A stretch of 64,000 bases of DNA from Orrella dioscoreae (GCF_900089455.2 NZ_LT907988.1:682001-746000); one strand, 5' to 3'. Counted from the stretch's first letter, positions 9,207-18,627 are shown. Program-made: numbers and translations. Notes: generated by a model not told the origin, from the letters alone.

Positions 9207-9982
9207 GTCTCCTCCGTTATGTCTTGCGGCTGACGATCGCACTGGCGCTGGTCCTGCTGGGCCTCTTGATCATCGCCACGGCATTTCCGTTCATGAGCGT
9301 GCGTGCCAAGGCCATCGCCAACCGCAAGTGGTCCCGCACGCTGATGGCGGCTTGCGGCGTCAAGATCCTGGTACGCGGCGAGCCGGTGCTGCAGGCGCCG
9401 GTGCTGTGGGTGGCCAACCATGTCTCGTGGCTGGACATCTACGTGCTGAACAGCGTGCGGGCAACCGCCTTCGTCGCCAAGGCCGAGATCCGCAAATGGC
9501 CGATCATCGGCTGGCTGGTGGCGGGCGCGGGCACGGTCTTCATCGAGCGTGGCCAGCGCCACGCGGTGCATGCGGTCAGCGAGGCCATGCGCCTGCGTTT
9601 CGACCGCGGCGAAGCCGTGGGCCTCTTCCCGGAAGGCACGACTTCGCCGGGCTATGACGTGCGTCCCTTCCATCCCAGTCTCTTCGAGCCGGCCCGCCAT
9701 CTCGATGTCGCCATCCAGCCGGTCGCGCTGTGCTTCATGCACGAGGGACGGCGCAGCGATTTCGCGGCCTTCGTCGGCGAGGAGAGCCTGATGGGCAATG
9801 CGTGGCGCGTGCTGCGCAGCCGCAGCGTCGTGATCGAGGCCGTGTTCCTGCCGCCCCTGGTGCGGCAGAACGACGCAGGCGAGGTCTGTACCCGCGTGGC
9901 GCTTGCCACGCGTGCGCACGCCATGGTGCGCGACGAAGTGCGCAGGGGCGTGGACGAGACGATGGACCCCGCGGCGGGCTGA
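9203..9982 (+). CDS. plsC: 1-acyl-sn-glycerol-3-phosphate acyltransferase
   Basis: 259 residues starting with GTG at 9203, which overlaps the TGA of pyrC' (GTGA). PlsC transfers an acyl chain to lysophosphatidate at the inner membrane. One N-terminal membrane segment (about 8-30) is followed by the catalytic HX4D motif (H73 to D78 in NHVSWLD) and the FPEGT substrate motif at 142-146. Length is typical. It is the last gene of the algH-plsC run and converges on apaH with a 24-base gap lacking a clear terminator. Confidence 0.93.
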   Translation: MSLLRYVLRLTIALALVLLGLLIIATAFPFMSVRAKAIANRKWSRTLMAACGVKILVRGEPVLQAPVLWVANHVSWLDIYVLNSVRATAFVAKAEIRKWPIIGWLVAGAGTVFIERGQRHAVHAVSEAMRLRFDRGEAVGLFPEGTTSPGYDVRPFHPSLFEPARHLDVAIQPVALCFMHEGRRSDFAAFVGEESLMGNAWRVLRSRSVVIEAVFLPPLVRQNDAGEVCTRVALATRAHAMVRDEVRRGVDETMDPAAG

Positions 9983-10006
9983 GCCGCGCCGCGCGGGCAG
10001 GGACGC

Positions 10007-10843
10007 TCAGTCCTTGCCCGGATCCTGGAATTGCGAGCACTTCACCTGCACGACGCGGCGGTCCTGCAGGCGCACGGCGGTCAGCTGGCCGCCCCAGACG
10101 CAGCCTGAGTCCAGGCAGATCACATCGTCGCGCAGCAGCAGGCCCAGCGTCGACCAGTGGCCGAACACCACGGTTACGTCGCGGGTGGCGCGCTTGGGCA
10201 CGTCGAACCACGGCATGAGGCCGGGCGGCGGATCGCCCGGCAGGGCCTTGGCGGTGAAGTCCATCAGTCCCTTGGCCGTGCACAGCCGCATGCGGGTGAG
10301 CGCGTTGATGATGACGCGCAGGCGCTTGGCGCCCTCGAAGCCGTCCTTCCAGTGCACGGGTTCGTTGCCGTACATCTTCTGCAGGCGTTTCTTCCAGTTG
10401 GCCGAGCGCAGGGCGTCCTGCACTTCGCCCGCCAGCGACAGCGTCTTGGCGACATCCCATTTGGCCAGCACGCCCGCATGGACCATCAGATGGTCATGCT
10501 GGTAATGCGCCAGGGGCCGGTAACGCAGCCAGTCGATCAGTTCATCGGCGTCGGGCGCGTCCAGGATCTCGTCGATCGTGTCGTTCTTGCCGGGCCGGCG
10601 CACGCCGGCGGCGGCGGCCAGCAGGTGCAGGTCGTGGTTGCCCAGGATGGAGACGGAGCGTTCCTCCATGTCGCGGATGCGGCGCAGGGTGGCGAGCGAT
10701 TGGGGGCCCCGGTTGATCAGGTCGCCCGCGAACCAGTAGCGGGCAGCCGGGTCGGCCGTGAGTTCAGGTTGCTCAAGCAGGGCGTCCAGCGGACCGCAAC
10801 ACCCTTGCACATCGCCGATCATCCAGATGTCGGGACTGCTCAT
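10007..10843 (-). CDS. apaH: Symmetrical bis(5'-nucleosyl)-tetraphosphatase
   Basis: 278 residues. It hydrolyses Ap4A to two ADP. The metallophosphatase motifs are GDVQG at 10-14, GDLINRG at 40-46 and GNHD at 68-71. Gln stands where many relatives have His in GDxHG; I recall the Gln form from Pseudomonas ApaH as well, so it is not taken as inactivating. The start codon overlaps the lptG stop (ATGA), so translation is probably coupled to lptG. Confidence 0.95.
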   Translation of the reverse strand: MSSPDIWMIGDVQGCCGPLDALLEQPELTADPAARYWFAGDLINRGPQSLATLRRIRDMEERSVSILGNHDLHLLAAAAGVRRPGKNDTIDEILDAPDADELIDWLRYRPLAHYQHDHLMVHAGVLAKWDVAKTLSLAGEVQDALRSANWKKRLQKMYGNEPVHWKDGFEGAKRLRVIINALTRMRLCTAKGLMDFTAKALPGDPPPGLMPWFDVPKRATRDVTVVFGHWSTLGLLLRDDVICLDSGCVWGGQLTAVRLQDRRVVQVKCSQFQDPGKD

Positions 10844-12018
10844 ACGCTAGATTTTCTCCAGGGCCATCGGTGCTGGGACAGGTTCGCCAGGGTATGCCGG
10901 CTTTCCATGACCCACAGCGACCCCAGCGCCAGCGTCAGCGCGGCGGCGTTGGGCACGAGCGCGGTCACCCAGGGCGGCCAGCGCCCCAGCATGCCGACGT
11001 TCAGCGCCAGTTGGTTGAGCATGAAGAAACCGACCCCCAGCAGGATGCCGATGAAAACCTTGGCCCCGACGCCCCCGCGCCGCGTCTGCATGAAGCTGAT
11101 CGGGGCGGCGATGGTCATCATGACCAGCAGCGTGAAGGGGTAGACGAGCTTGCGCCAGACCGCCACGACCTGGCGGTCCGTCTGGAGGTTGTTGGCGTGG
11201 AGATAGTCGATGTAGTCCCACAGGCTGAAGAGCGACATGCGCTCGGGCGTCAGCACGCGGGCCAGCAGGCGTTCGGGTGTCAGGGTGGTGTCGAGGGTGC
11301 GGCTTTCCAGGCGACGGCTGGCCAGCAGCGGTTTCTGGGGCGCGGCGGCATCCTTGAAACGGTCCGTCGCATCGCTGGCAATGGTGTTCTCGCCGATGTC
11401 TTCCAGGATCAGCTTGCCGTCCTCGAAGCGGCCCGTCTTGGCGGTCGAGAACGCGCGCAAGGTCTGGGCATTCTCGAATTCGTAGAGCGTGACGTCGCCC
11501 ACGCCGCCGTTGGCCAGCAGGTTCTTCACGTTCAGGATGCGCGAGCCGCCACCGGCCACCGGCTCCTTGAACCAGTAGCCGCTGGCCATGCGGCCGCCGC
11601 CGGCTTTGCCGCGCAGCAGCAGGTTGGCTTCGCCCGAGCGCAGTTCCGCCGCGGGCGTGGCGACCTCGGAGAGCAGCAGCGCCAGGACCATCACGGGCAG
11701 GGTCACGAGCCACAGCATGCCCATGAGACGCAGGCCGCTGACGCCGGACACGCGCAGGATCACCAGCTCGTTGCGTTGTGCCAGGCCTGCCAGGGCCAGG
11801 ATGGCGCCGATCAGCAGGCCGATGGGCAGCAGGTCGTAGAGGCGCGTCGGCAGGGCCAGCGCCTGCAGGTAAAGCAGCGAGAGCAACGTGAAGTTGCCGC
11901 CCAGGCCGTCCAGCTCATCGACCAGCGCGAAGAACGTGAAGAGGCCGAGCAGGGCCAGCAGCACGACCGTGCAGGAACGATAGATTTCGCGTGCCAGGTA
12001 GCGACGGGCTGTACGCAT
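10840..12018 (-). CDS. lptG: LPS export ABC transporter permease LptG
   Basis: 392 residues from the ATG at 12018; upstream in-frame starts would add about 80 residues unlike the family. LptG pairs with LptF and LptB2 to extract LPS from the inner membrane and push it to the LptA bridge. The YjgQ/YjgP topology is visible: membrane segments at about 14-33, 60-80 and 98-118, a periplasmic domain, then segments at about 291-308, 319-338 and 350-368. The usual partner lptF is absent here; the neighbour on the 5' side is an M20 deacylase gene, suggesting a rearranged or inserted segment. Confidence 0.94.
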   Translation of the reverse strand: MRTARRYLAREIYRSCTVVLLALLGLFTFFALVDELDGLGGNFTLLSLLYLQALALPTRLYDLLPIGLLIGAILALAGLAQRNELVILRVSGVSGLRLMGMLWLVTLPVMVLALLLSEVATPAAELRSGEANLLLRGKAGGGRMASGYWFKEPVAGGGSRILNVKNLLANGGVGDVTLYEFENAQTLRAFSTAKTGRFEDGKLILEDIGENTIASDATDRFKDAAAPQKPLLASRRLESRTLDTTLTPERLLARVLTPERMSLFSLWDYIDYLHANNLQTDRQVVAVWRKLVYPFTLLVMMTIAAPISFMQTRRGGVGAKVFIGILLGVGFFMLNQLALNVGMLGRWPPWVTALVPNAAALTLALGSLWVMESRHTLANLSQHRWPWRKSSV

Positions 12019-12122
12019 AGGGGTCGGGTTCTGGACCGAAGGTGTAAACCCGGTATTTTGCGACGTTTTCGGATTCTTTGCCGACGCGCAGCGCCCGGGC
12101 TGTGGTTTTTCCTGTGCTTTCC

Positions 12123-13298
12123 CTAGGCGCATAGGTGTTTTGCCAAGTTGGCGAGCATCCGGTCGCAGGCCTCGATCTGCGATATCTCCACATATTCGTC
12201 GGCTTTGTGGGCCACTTCGATGCTGCCCGGGCCGCAGACCAGCACGGCGGTCTGCCGCCATTGCCGGCCGAAGAGGCCGCCTTCCGTTCCGAATGCCACC
12301 TTGGTGCGGGGCGTGTCCGGCGGCAGGAAGGAGGCCAGCAGCCGCACGCTCGGCGCGTCGTCGGGGACGGACAGGCCGGGATAGGCGTTGACGAGCTGGA
12401 TATCGGGTGCCTGTGCCGCGGGCAGCGCCTGGGCGTCGCGCATCCGCGCCTGGGTGCGCGCCACGATCCGGGCAAGGATCTCGGCGGGTTCGTCCAGAGC
12501 GATGTTACGAATTTCGAAATCCACGTCGCAGTCGGCCGGCACGATGTTCAGGGCGGTGCCGCCCCGGATCGTCCCGGCGTGCACGGTCGAGTAGGGGACG
12601 GCGTAGCCTGCCTCGCGCGGCCCGTGGGCCGCCAGGTCCTGTTGCACCTCCCGCAGCGCGGCCACGAGATCGGCCGCCGTGTGGATGGCGTTGACGTAGT
12701 GGGGCGCCAGGCCCGAGTGGCCGGCCTGGCCGCGGCAGCGGGCCCGATAGGCAGCCTTGCCCTTGTGGCCCGTCCCGATTTTCATGAGGGTGGGCTCGCC
12801 GACCACGCAGAGGGAGGGCTGGGGTTGCAGGTCCTTCAGCGCATGCAGCAGGTGCCGGACGCCCACGCAGCCGATTTCCTCGTCGAAGGACAGCGCGAGT
12901 TGCAAGGGGCGCTTGAGCGGCTGCCGCGCCGCAAGGACCATGGCCATGACGGCGCAGGCCACGAAGCCTTTCATGTCCGCGGCGCCCCGGCCATAGACAC
13001 GCCCCTCGCGCTCGGTCGCCGCGAAGGGCGCCACGGTCCAGGGCTGGCCCTCGACCGGCACCACGTCGGTATGTCCCGACAGCAGGATGCCCGGCAGGCC
13101 CTGGGGGCCGACGCTGGCGTACAGGTTGCAGCGCGAGGGATCCTGCGGGTCGGGGACCCGTGTCGAGGGGATGCCGGCCGTGTCCAGGATCGCCTGGACA
13201 CGGTCCATCAGTGCGGCGTTGGGCGTGAGGGTGACCGAAGGGAAGGCGATCAGTTCGCGCAGCAGCGCGAGGCTGTCGGAAGGGAGGGGAGACGTCAT
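12123..13298 (-). CDS. argE: M20 family deacylase, acetylornithine deacetylase (ArgE)-like
   Basis: 391 residues. Zinc-site motifs: SGHTDVVP with H76 and D78, GRGAADMKG with bridging D108, and DEEIGCVG with E140 and E141. The best family match is ArgE, which removes acetyl from N-acetylornithine. The gene lies 42 bases downstream of a LysR gene on the same strand and beside a catabolic cluster, so it could instead deacylate that pathway's substrate. Betaproteobacteria can also make ornithine with ArgJ, so an accessory role is reasonable. The name is by family; the substrate is not proven. Confidence 0.85.
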   Translation of the reverse strand: MTSPLPSDSLALLRELIAFPSVTLTPNAALMDRVQAILDTAGIPSTRVPDPQDPSRCNLYASVGPQGLPGILLSGHTDVVPVEGQPWTVAPFAATEREGRVYGRGAADMKGFVACAVMAMVLAARQPLKRPLQLALSFDEEIGCVGVRHLLHALKDLQPQPSLCVVGEPTLMKIGTGHKGKAAYRARCRGQAGHSGLAPHYVNAIHTAADLVAALREVQQDLAAHGPREAGYAVPYSTVHAGTIRGGTALNIVPADCDVDFEIRNIALDEPAEILARIVARTQARMRDAQALPAAQAPDIQLVNAYPGLSVPDDAPSVRLLASFLPPDTPRTKVAFGTEGGLFGRQWRQTAVLVCGPGSIEVAHKADEYVEISQIEACDRMLANLAKHLCA

Positions 13299-13340
13299 GG
13301 CTTGCGCTGGGAAGAGGGGCGCCGGGCCGCTGCGCCGCGC

Positions 13341-14318
13341 TCAGCGGGGCGGCGGCCCGGCAGGGTTCGAAATGTGGGGGTCGAAGAAGCTGGCCGCGCT
13401 CATGCCAGGGATGTACTGGTTCGAGATGTAGGCGCGGCAGCGCTGCATGAAGGCCTGCGCCAGCCGCGAGAGCTTCATCGGCTTGTAGGTGGCCATGCCC
13501 AGCAGCATCGGCCGCTGTTCCCCGGCCAGGCGCAGGCGCACCAGGCGCTTGCCGTCCAGCGACTGGGTCGATTTGGGCCGGACGTTGAAGAGCGCATAGC
13601 CGAAACCGTTGGCCACCATCGACCGCACGACATCCTCGGAACGCGAGCGGGCGACGATATTGGGTTCCAGCCCCGCCTTGGAGAACAGCGACAGGAAATA
13701 CTCCCGGCTCATGGGCAGATCCAGCAGCACCATGGGCTGCTGGGCCAGTTCCTCGAGGGTGACGGCGATCTGCTGTGCCAACGGGTGCAGTTCGCTCACG
13801 AGCACGTGCGGCGGCATTTGCGCCAGGCTCTCGAAGCCGATTTCCTCGCCCAGCTGCAGGTCGTAGGTCAGCGCGACGTCGATGTCGAGGGTGTGCAGCT
13901 TGTTGATGAGCTCCTGCTGGTCGCCTTCCACCATGTGCAGCTCGACTTTCTCGAAGGCGCGGGCAAAGCCGAAGATGACTTCCGGGGCGATCATGGCGGC
14001 CAGGGGCTGGAAGCAGCCCACGCGCAGCACGCCCTGGATGCTGTCGTTGGAGTCCGATGCGATGTCGTACAGCCGCGAGGCGCGCTCCAGCAGCCCTTCG
14101 CACTCCTGCATCACGTGCATGCCCAGCGGTGTCAGCGCCAGGCCTTTCGACGGGTGGCGCACGAACAGCTGCACGCCGAGCTCCGTCTCGATATGGGCGA
14201 TGGCGGCCGAGATGGAGGGCGGGGAGATATGGATCTGCGAGGAGGCCGAGGCGATGCTGCCGTGCCTGGCAGTGGCCACGAAATACTCCATCTGGCGCAG
14301 CGAGATGCGATTGAGCAT
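13341..14318 (-). CDS. LysR-family transcriptional regulator
   Basis: 325 residues. The N-terminal winged helix-turn-helix (about 5-64) contains RQMEYFVATARHGSIASAS and ends in the typical LTPLG. A periplasmic-binding-like effector domain follows (about 90-300). It lies between the M20 deacylase gene and the DUF1028 gene on the same strand. Its likely targets are the divergent promoters of the adjacent catabolic and transport genes; TTCG-N7-CGAA, a T-N11-A LysR-type site, lies in the ridA/binding-protein gap. The effector is unknown. Confidence 0.9.
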   Translation of the reverse strand: MLNRISLRQMEYFVATARHGSIASASSQIHISPPSISAAIAHIETELGVQLFVRHPSKGLALTPLGMHVMQECEGLLERASRLYDIASDSNDSIQGVLRVGCFQPLAAMIAPEVIFGFARAFEKVELHMVEGDQQELINKLHTLDIDVALTYDLQLGEEIGFESLAQMPPHVLVSELHPLAQQIAVTLEELAQQPMVLLDLPMSREYFLSLFSKAGLEPNIVARSRSEDVVRSMVANGFGYALFNVRPKSTQSLDGKRLVRLRLAGEQRPMLLGMATYKPMKLSRLAQAFMQRCRAYISNQYIPGMSAASFFDPHISNPAGPPPR

Positions 14319-14413
14319 TGTCCGATTCAGGGAAGCAAGAGGCGGGCTTCAGTGTATCCACACTCTCCAGGGCGAGGGGGGAGGCGCCTGGCGCGGCCCC
14401 CGCGACGCCCGCG

Positions 14414-15085
14414 TCAGAGGTCGCCAGGCACGCCGAAGCTGGGTGCCGCGCGCGGATCGCGGGCGCGGGTGACGTAGGCCTCGACTTGCGGTTCGTAGAC
14501 CTTCCACGTCTCATAGAGCGCTTCGACGGGGGCGTGTTCGACCCAGTCCAGGCGCAGGTCGACCAGCGGCCAGTCCAGTTCGTGGCAGACCAGCAGGCCC
14601 GCCGAGTGGACAGGCCCCTCTTCGCCGCCGGCGGCCTGGCCGGCAAGCAACGCCCGCATCAGCCGCTCCGCCAGCGGGCCGCTGGCATGCTCGAAGGCAG
14701 CCAGCATCGCGCCGGGAACGTCCCGCGACGCCAGCATGTTGCCCGCGCAGGCGGCGTGCGTGCCCGTCGCGCTGGCCAGCGTGCCCAGCGCGCTCGGACC
14801 GGTGAAGACGGCGGGCGGATGCGCGGCGTCGATGGCCATCAGCTGGCGGTAGTCGATGAAGGGGCGCGTCTGCAGTTGCGCCAGCGCCTGCTCGGGCGTG
14901 CGTCCCTGTGCCATCAGGTCCAGTGCCAACGGTCCCAGCGCGGGGTCGGTGATGTTCTGGCTGACCGCCGCGCCCACCCCGGCGCGCACGCGGATGCAGC
15001 GCGCCGCCACGGCGGGCGACGAGGACGAGACTGCCGCGCCGAACTGCCCCGAGTCCGGGCAGCGCGCGAGGATCGAGAACGTCAT
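14414..15085 (-). CDS. DUF1028 family protein
   Basis: 223 residues from the ATG at 15085, five bases after the ridA stop. It starts MTFSILARCPDSGQFGAAVSS, the hallmark N-terminus of DUF1028, an Ntn-hydrolase-like family of unknown reaction that often lies beside catabolic or peptide-uptake genes. Also typical are the VGAAVSQNITDPALG and DWPLVDLRLDW segments. No signal peptide. The tight spacing to ridA implies the same transcript and a shared pathway. A role in opening or hydrolysing an amide-containing intermediate is an inference only. Confidence 0.88.
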   Translation of the reverse strand: MTFSILARCPDSGQFGAAVSSSSPAVAARCIRVRAGVGAAVSQNITDPALGPLALDLMAQGRTPEQALAQLQTRPFIDYRQLMAIDAAHPPAVFTGPSALGTLASATGTHAACAGNMLASRDVPGAMLAAFEHASGPLAERLMRALLAGQAAGGEEGPVHSAGLLVCHELDWPLVDLRLDWVEHAPVEALYETWKVYEPQVEAYVTRARDPRAAPSFGVPGDL

Positions 15086-15090
15086 GGCGT

Positions 15091-15504
15091 TCAGTCCGGA
15101 ATGACCGCGGTGGCGTCGATCTCGACCAGCCACTCCGGGCGGGCCAGCGCGGACACCACCAGGCCCGTGGAAACCGGGTGCACGCCCTGCAGCCAGCGGC
15201 CCACCACGCGATACACCGCTTCGCGGTAACGCGGATCGATCAGGTAGATGGTGATCTTGCAGATGTCCTTGAGCTCGCCGCCGGCCTCCTTCAGCAGCAT
15301 GGCGATGTTGGCCATGGCCTGTTCCGCCTGGCCCGCCGCGTCGCCGATGCAGACGCTTTCGGAGGTGTCCAGGTTCTGGCCGATCTGTCCGCGCAGGAAC
15401 ACGGTGCTGCCGCGCGCGACGACGGCCTGGCACAGGTCGTTGTCCAGGCTTTGCTCGGGATAGGTGGCCTTGGTGTTGAAGGGGCGGATGCGCGTGTGTT
15501 TCAT
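15091..15504 (-). CDS. RidA (YjgF/UK114) family protein
   Basis: 137 residues from the ATG at 15504; a longer start at 15573 would add residues that do not fit. RidA proteins hydrolyse reactive enamines and imines. The substrate-binding Arg is present in LARPEWLVEIDATAV near the C-terminus. The segment QAEQAMANIAMLLKEAGGELKDI is typical of the family. As first gene of a minus-strand run with the DUF1028 gene, it suggests that the pathway makes an imine or enamine, for example from an amine oxidation. Confidence 0.92.
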   Translation of the reverse strand: MKHTRIRPFNTKATYPEQSLDNDLCQAVVARGSTVFLRGQIGQNLDTSESVCIGDAAGQAEQAMANIAMLLKEAGGELKDICKITIYLIDPRYREAVYRVVGRWLQGVHPVSTGLVVSALARPEWLVEIDATAVIPD

Positions 15505-15777
15505 GGTTGCCTGGAAAGGGTTGGCACGGGCTGGGCGCGGGCGCAGACCTGCGGGAAAAAGCGAGGCTTCCATCGTCGATCCCCGGCGCCGTCGCGCCTA
15601 TTTGTTTTTTCCGGTGGGCGCTCTCGGAAATTCCGACCCGGCCTGGGCGGCATGGCGGTTCGGGAAATGCGAACCGGCCCTAAGGAAAAGGTGACTTGGT
15701 GCGGCAGGCCGCCTCTCCCATCATCTGGACTCCGGTCGGCAGCGCTCGTCGGACGACAACATCACAAGGGGTTTGCA
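15505..15777. promoter_or_regulatory. Divergent regulatory region ridA / ABC binding-protein gene
   Basis: The 273-base gap has several possible sites: GGAAAAAGCGA at 15554-15564 (repeated upstream of the ABC ATPase and monooxygenase genes), a perfect dyad TCGGAA-A-TTCCGA at 15624-15636, and CGGTTCG-N7-CGAACCG at 15656-15676, which contains a T-N11-A LysR-type pattern. A purine-rich AAGGGG near 15765 is a candidate ribosome binding site for the binding-protein gene. The -10 and -35 are not clear. Regulator assignment to the nearby LysR is inferred. Confidence 0.5.
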
Positions 15778-16803
15778 ATGATTCGAAAATTTACGGTCGC
15801 CAGTCTGCTTTCCTGCGCGCTGCTGACCAGCGTGGCCTCGGCCGAGGAAGCCCTCGTCATCAGCACCTGGGGCGGCAGCTTCCGCGACCTGATCGACGAG
15901 AACATCGGCAAGGAGTTCACCCGCCAGACGGGCGTGCCGGTGAAGTACATCACCGGCGGCACGATCGACCGCCTGAACAAGGCCAAGCTGAGCAAGACGC
16001 CGGAAAGCGACATCACCTTCACGACCTCGCACATCGGCTGGCTGTACGCGGACGGCAACCTGTTCGAGAAGCTCGACACGGCGAAGCTGCCCAACTACGC
16101 CAACCTGGTGGAGCAGGCCAGGATCAGTCCCTTCCACGTCGGCAGCTGGGCCTATGTCTATACCATCGGCTATCGCCCCGACCTGGTGCCCAAAGACATC
16201 ACCTTCGAGAGCTGGAACGACCTGTGGAACCCCGCGCTCAAGGCCAAGCTGTCGGCGCCGGACTTCGACCCCAGCCACATCATCAACGTGGCCGCGCTGC
16301 TCTCGGGCGGCGATGCCAGCACCTGGGAAAAGGGCACGGACAAGCTCCGCGCGCTCAAGCCCAACTTCAAGGCCTTCTACACCAACGACGCCAACAGCCA
16401 GCAGCTGATCGCCACCGGCGAGACGCCCGTGCAGGTGCTGTTGTCGATGAACGCCTATTACATGATCGGCCAGGGCGTGCCCATCAAGGTCACGATGCCC
16501 AAGGAAGGCGCGGTCCTGGGCGTGGACACCATGGGCATCATGAAAGGCACGACCAAGACCGACCTGGCCTACAAGTTCATGGACATCGCGCTGTCGCCCG
16601 AGGTCCAGTCGAAGATCGTGGCCTACAAGAAGGCCAGCCCGGTCGTGACCAACGCCAAGGTCTCGGCCGAGGACGCGGCCCTGCCCGGCGTGTTCACCAC
16701 CAAGGAACAGTGGGAAAAGCAGGCCATCATCATCGATCACAAGCTGCGCGCGGAGAAGACCGCCGAGTGGCGCAAGTGGTTCACCGAAAACATCATGAAC
16801 TGA
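15778..16803 (+). CDS. Polyamine-type ABC transporter substrate-binding protein
   Basis: 341 residues. A Sec signal peptide spans about residues 1-22 (MIRKFTVASLLSCALLTSV then ASA cleavage). The mature start EEALVISTWGGSFRD and later segments match the PotD/spermidine-putrescine type II binding proteins, which also include opine and aromatic-compound binders. Two permease genes follow on the same strand; the ATPase gene is about 5 kb away on the other strand. The ligand cannot be read from sequence. Confidence 0.92.
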   Translation: MIRKFTVASLLSCALLTSVASAEEALVISTWGGSFRDLIDENIGKEFTRQTGVPVKYITGGTIDRLNKAKLSKTPESDITFTTSHIGWLYADGNLFEKLDTAKLPNYANLVEQARISPFHVGSWAYVYTIGYRPDLVPKDITFESWNDLWNPALKAKLSAPDFDPSHIINVAALLSGGDASTWEKGTDKLRALKPNFKAFYTNDANSQQLIATGETPVQVLLSMNAYYMIGQGVPIKVTMPKEGAVLGVDTMGIMKGTTKTDLAYKFMDIALSPEVQSKIVAYKKASPVVTNAKVSAEDAALPGVFTTKEQWEKQAIIIDHKLRAEKTAEWRKWFTENIMN

Positions 16804-16821
16804 TCGCGCCCTGCCGCGTTC

Positions 16822-16855
16822 GCGTCCCGGCCGCCGAGCGCGCGCGCCGGGACGC
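16822..16855 (+). other. Intercistronic hairpin between binding-protein and permease genes
   Basis: A perfect 9-base inverted repeat, GCGTCCCGG (16822-16830) and CCGGGACGC (16847-16855), has a 16-base GC-rich loop and no following T-tract. It lies in the 94-base gap after the binding-protein gene. Such hairpins commonly protect the upstream message from 3' exonucleases, which would raise binding protein over permease. This role is inferred. Confidence 0.6.
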
Positions 16856-16897
16856 AAGCAATTCGAGATTTCAACGCTTACGGAAGACGGAAGATCC

Positions 16898-17752
16898 ATG
16901 AACACGCGTTCCAGTCTGAGGGGATGGCTGATTTCCCCCGCAGGGCTCGTCGCGCTGTGCATCTGCGTGGCGATGGCGTCGGTGCTCCAGTTCAGCGTGC
17001 GTGCATTCATTCCCGGCTCGATGGAGGTGGGCGGGCTGACGCTGGAGAATTTCACCGGCCTGGGCAAGTCCATCTATCTGACGGCCTTCACCAACACCCT
17101 GCTGCTCAGCATCGAGACCACGATCTTCTCGCTGCTGATCGCCTATCCGCTGGCCTACGCACTGGTGCGCGTGCGCAACCGCGTGTTGAAGCCCTTCATC
17201 CTCATCGTGTCGATCACGCCGCTGTTCCTGGGCGAGATCGTGCGCACGTACTCGTGGATCATCGTGCTGGGCAGCAACGGTTTCATCAACACCACGCTGC
17301 GCAAGCTGGGGCTGATCGACCTGCCGCTGAACCTGATGTTCACGCATCTGGGCGTACTCATCGCGCTGGTGCACGTGACGATTCCCGTGGTGGTCCTGAT
17401 GCTGGCCACCGCCATCTCGCACATCGACCGCGACTACGAGAAGGCGGCGCAAAGCCTGGGTGCCGGGCCGGTGCGCACGTTCCTGACGGTGACGCTGCCG
17501 CTGTCCATGCCCGGCATCATCGCCAGCATCACCACGGCCTTCGCCTGGACGTTCAGCGCCTTCGCCACGCCGCAGATGATCGGGGGCGGGCGCGTGCCCA
17601 CGGTGTCCACCCTGGTGTATCAACTGGGGTTCTCGTCGATGAACTTCCCGCTGGCCGCCAGCCTGAGCGTCGCCGGACTGGCCCTGACCTTCGCGGCGCT
17701 GCTGTTGCTCGGCCGCGCGACCCGCCGCCTCAAGGCAATGGGAGCCCACTAG
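16898..17752 (+). CDS. ABC transporter permease, PotB-like
   Basis: 284 residues with about six membrane segments (first at about 16-35). The EAA loop lies at about residues 185-205 (DRDYEKAAQSLGAGPVRTF), as in binding-protein-dependent permeases of the polyamine class. A ribosome binding site GGAAG precedes the ATG. The gene ends two bases before the next permease, so the pair is probably cotranscribed and forms the heterodimeric channel. Confidence 0.92.
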   Translation: MNTRSSLRGWLISPAGLVALCICVAMASVLQFSVRAFIPGSMEVGGLTLENFTGLGKSIYLTAFTNTLLLSIETTIFSLLIAYPLAYALVRVRNRVLKPFILIVSITPLFLGEIVRTYSWIIVLGSNGFINTTLRKLGLIDLPLNLMFTHLGVLIALVHVTIPVVVLMLATAISHIDRDYEKAAQSLGAGPVRTFLTVTLPLSMPGIIASITTAFAWTFSAFATPQMIGGGRVPTVSTLVYQLGFSSMNFPLAASLSVAGLALTFAALLLLGRATRRLKAMGAH

Positions 17753-17753
17753 C

Positions 17754-18614
17754 ATGACGACTGCCTCTTCCCTTTCCCGCGCCACCCCGGCGCCGCGCCG
17801 CCGGGACATGACGATGCTGCTCTTGCGCATCGGCGCGCCCCTGCTCATCGTCCTCATCCTGGCCTTCGTGCTGCTGCCCGTCTTCGTCGTGACCCTGGCG
17901 TCCTTCAACGACAAGGCGCTGCTGACCTTTCCCCCCGAGACCTGGTCCTGGCGCTGGTTCATCCGCGCCTTCACCTATCCGGACTTCCAGCAGGGCTTCC
18001 GGGCCAGCCTGATCGTGATGCTCTGGTCGTCATTCATCGCCCTGGGCATCGGGACGGCGCTGGCCATCGCCGTGAAGCGCATGGCCTTCCCGGGCAAGGA
18101 CCTGCTGCAGGGCATCCTCCTGTCGCCCCTGGTGATCCCGCATTTCACGCTGGGCCTGGGGCTGCTGATCCTGGTCGCCCAGTTCGACCTGGACCGGGGT
18201 TATGGGCTGGTGATCCTCTGCCACGTGATGCTGGTGCTGCCCTTCGTCATGCGCAGCGTCTACGTGTCGATGGAGAACCTCGACGAAAGGCTGGAGCAGG
18301 CCGCGGCCAGCCTGGGCGCATCGCCCCTGCGCGTGATGTTCACGATCACCCTTCCCCTGCTGGGGCCCGGCCTCTTCGGCGGATGGCTGTTCGCGGCGAT
18401 CATGTCCTTCAGCGAGTTCACGGCGTCGCTGTTCGTGACGACGCAGATGACGCAGACGCTGCCGGTCTCCATGTACAACTACGTGCGCGAGTTCGCGGAC
18501 CCGACGCTGGCGGCGCTGTCCGTCGTCTACATCGCCGTCACCGCCACGCTGCTCGCGTTCGCCAACTACTTCCTCGGGCTGGGCAAGGTGCTCAATATCG
18601 AGGACGGGCACTGA
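17754..18614 (+). CDS. ABC transporter permease, PotC-like
   Basis: 286 residues. The first membrane segment is at about 22-45; the EAA loop reads LDERLEQAASLG-like at about residues 175-195. It follows the first permease with only the bases GC? between stop and ATG (AGCATG), so translation is likely coupled. Together with the binding protein and the ATPase at 21805-22923 it makes a complete PotABCD-type importer. A strong terminator follows immediately. Confidence 0.92.
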   Translation: MTTASSLSRATPAPRRRDMTMLLLRIGAPLLIVLILAFVLLPVFVVTLASFNDKALLTFPPETWSWRWFIRAFTYPDFQQGFRASLIVMLWSSFIALGIGTALAIAVKRMAFPGKDLLQGILLSPLVIPHFTLGLGLLILVAQFDLDRGYGLVILCHVMLVLPFVMRSVYVSMENLDERLEQAAASLGASPLRVMFTITLPLLGPGLFGGWLFAAIMSFSEFTASLFVTTQMTQTLPVSMYNYVREFADPTLAALSVVYIAVTATLLAFANYFLGLGKVLNIEDGH

Positions 18615-18627
18615 GCCCGGCAGGGCC

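Noticed and set aside
6705-9242. An 845-codon open frame on the minus strand across pyrR-pyrB-pyrC'
   Set aside because: It runs antisense to a conserved operon and its His/Gln/Arg-rich product shows no domain.
12135-14477. A 780-codon plus-strand frame opposite the M20 and LysR genes
   Set aside because: Antisense shadow of two genes with good family motifs; composition is that of a reverse frame.
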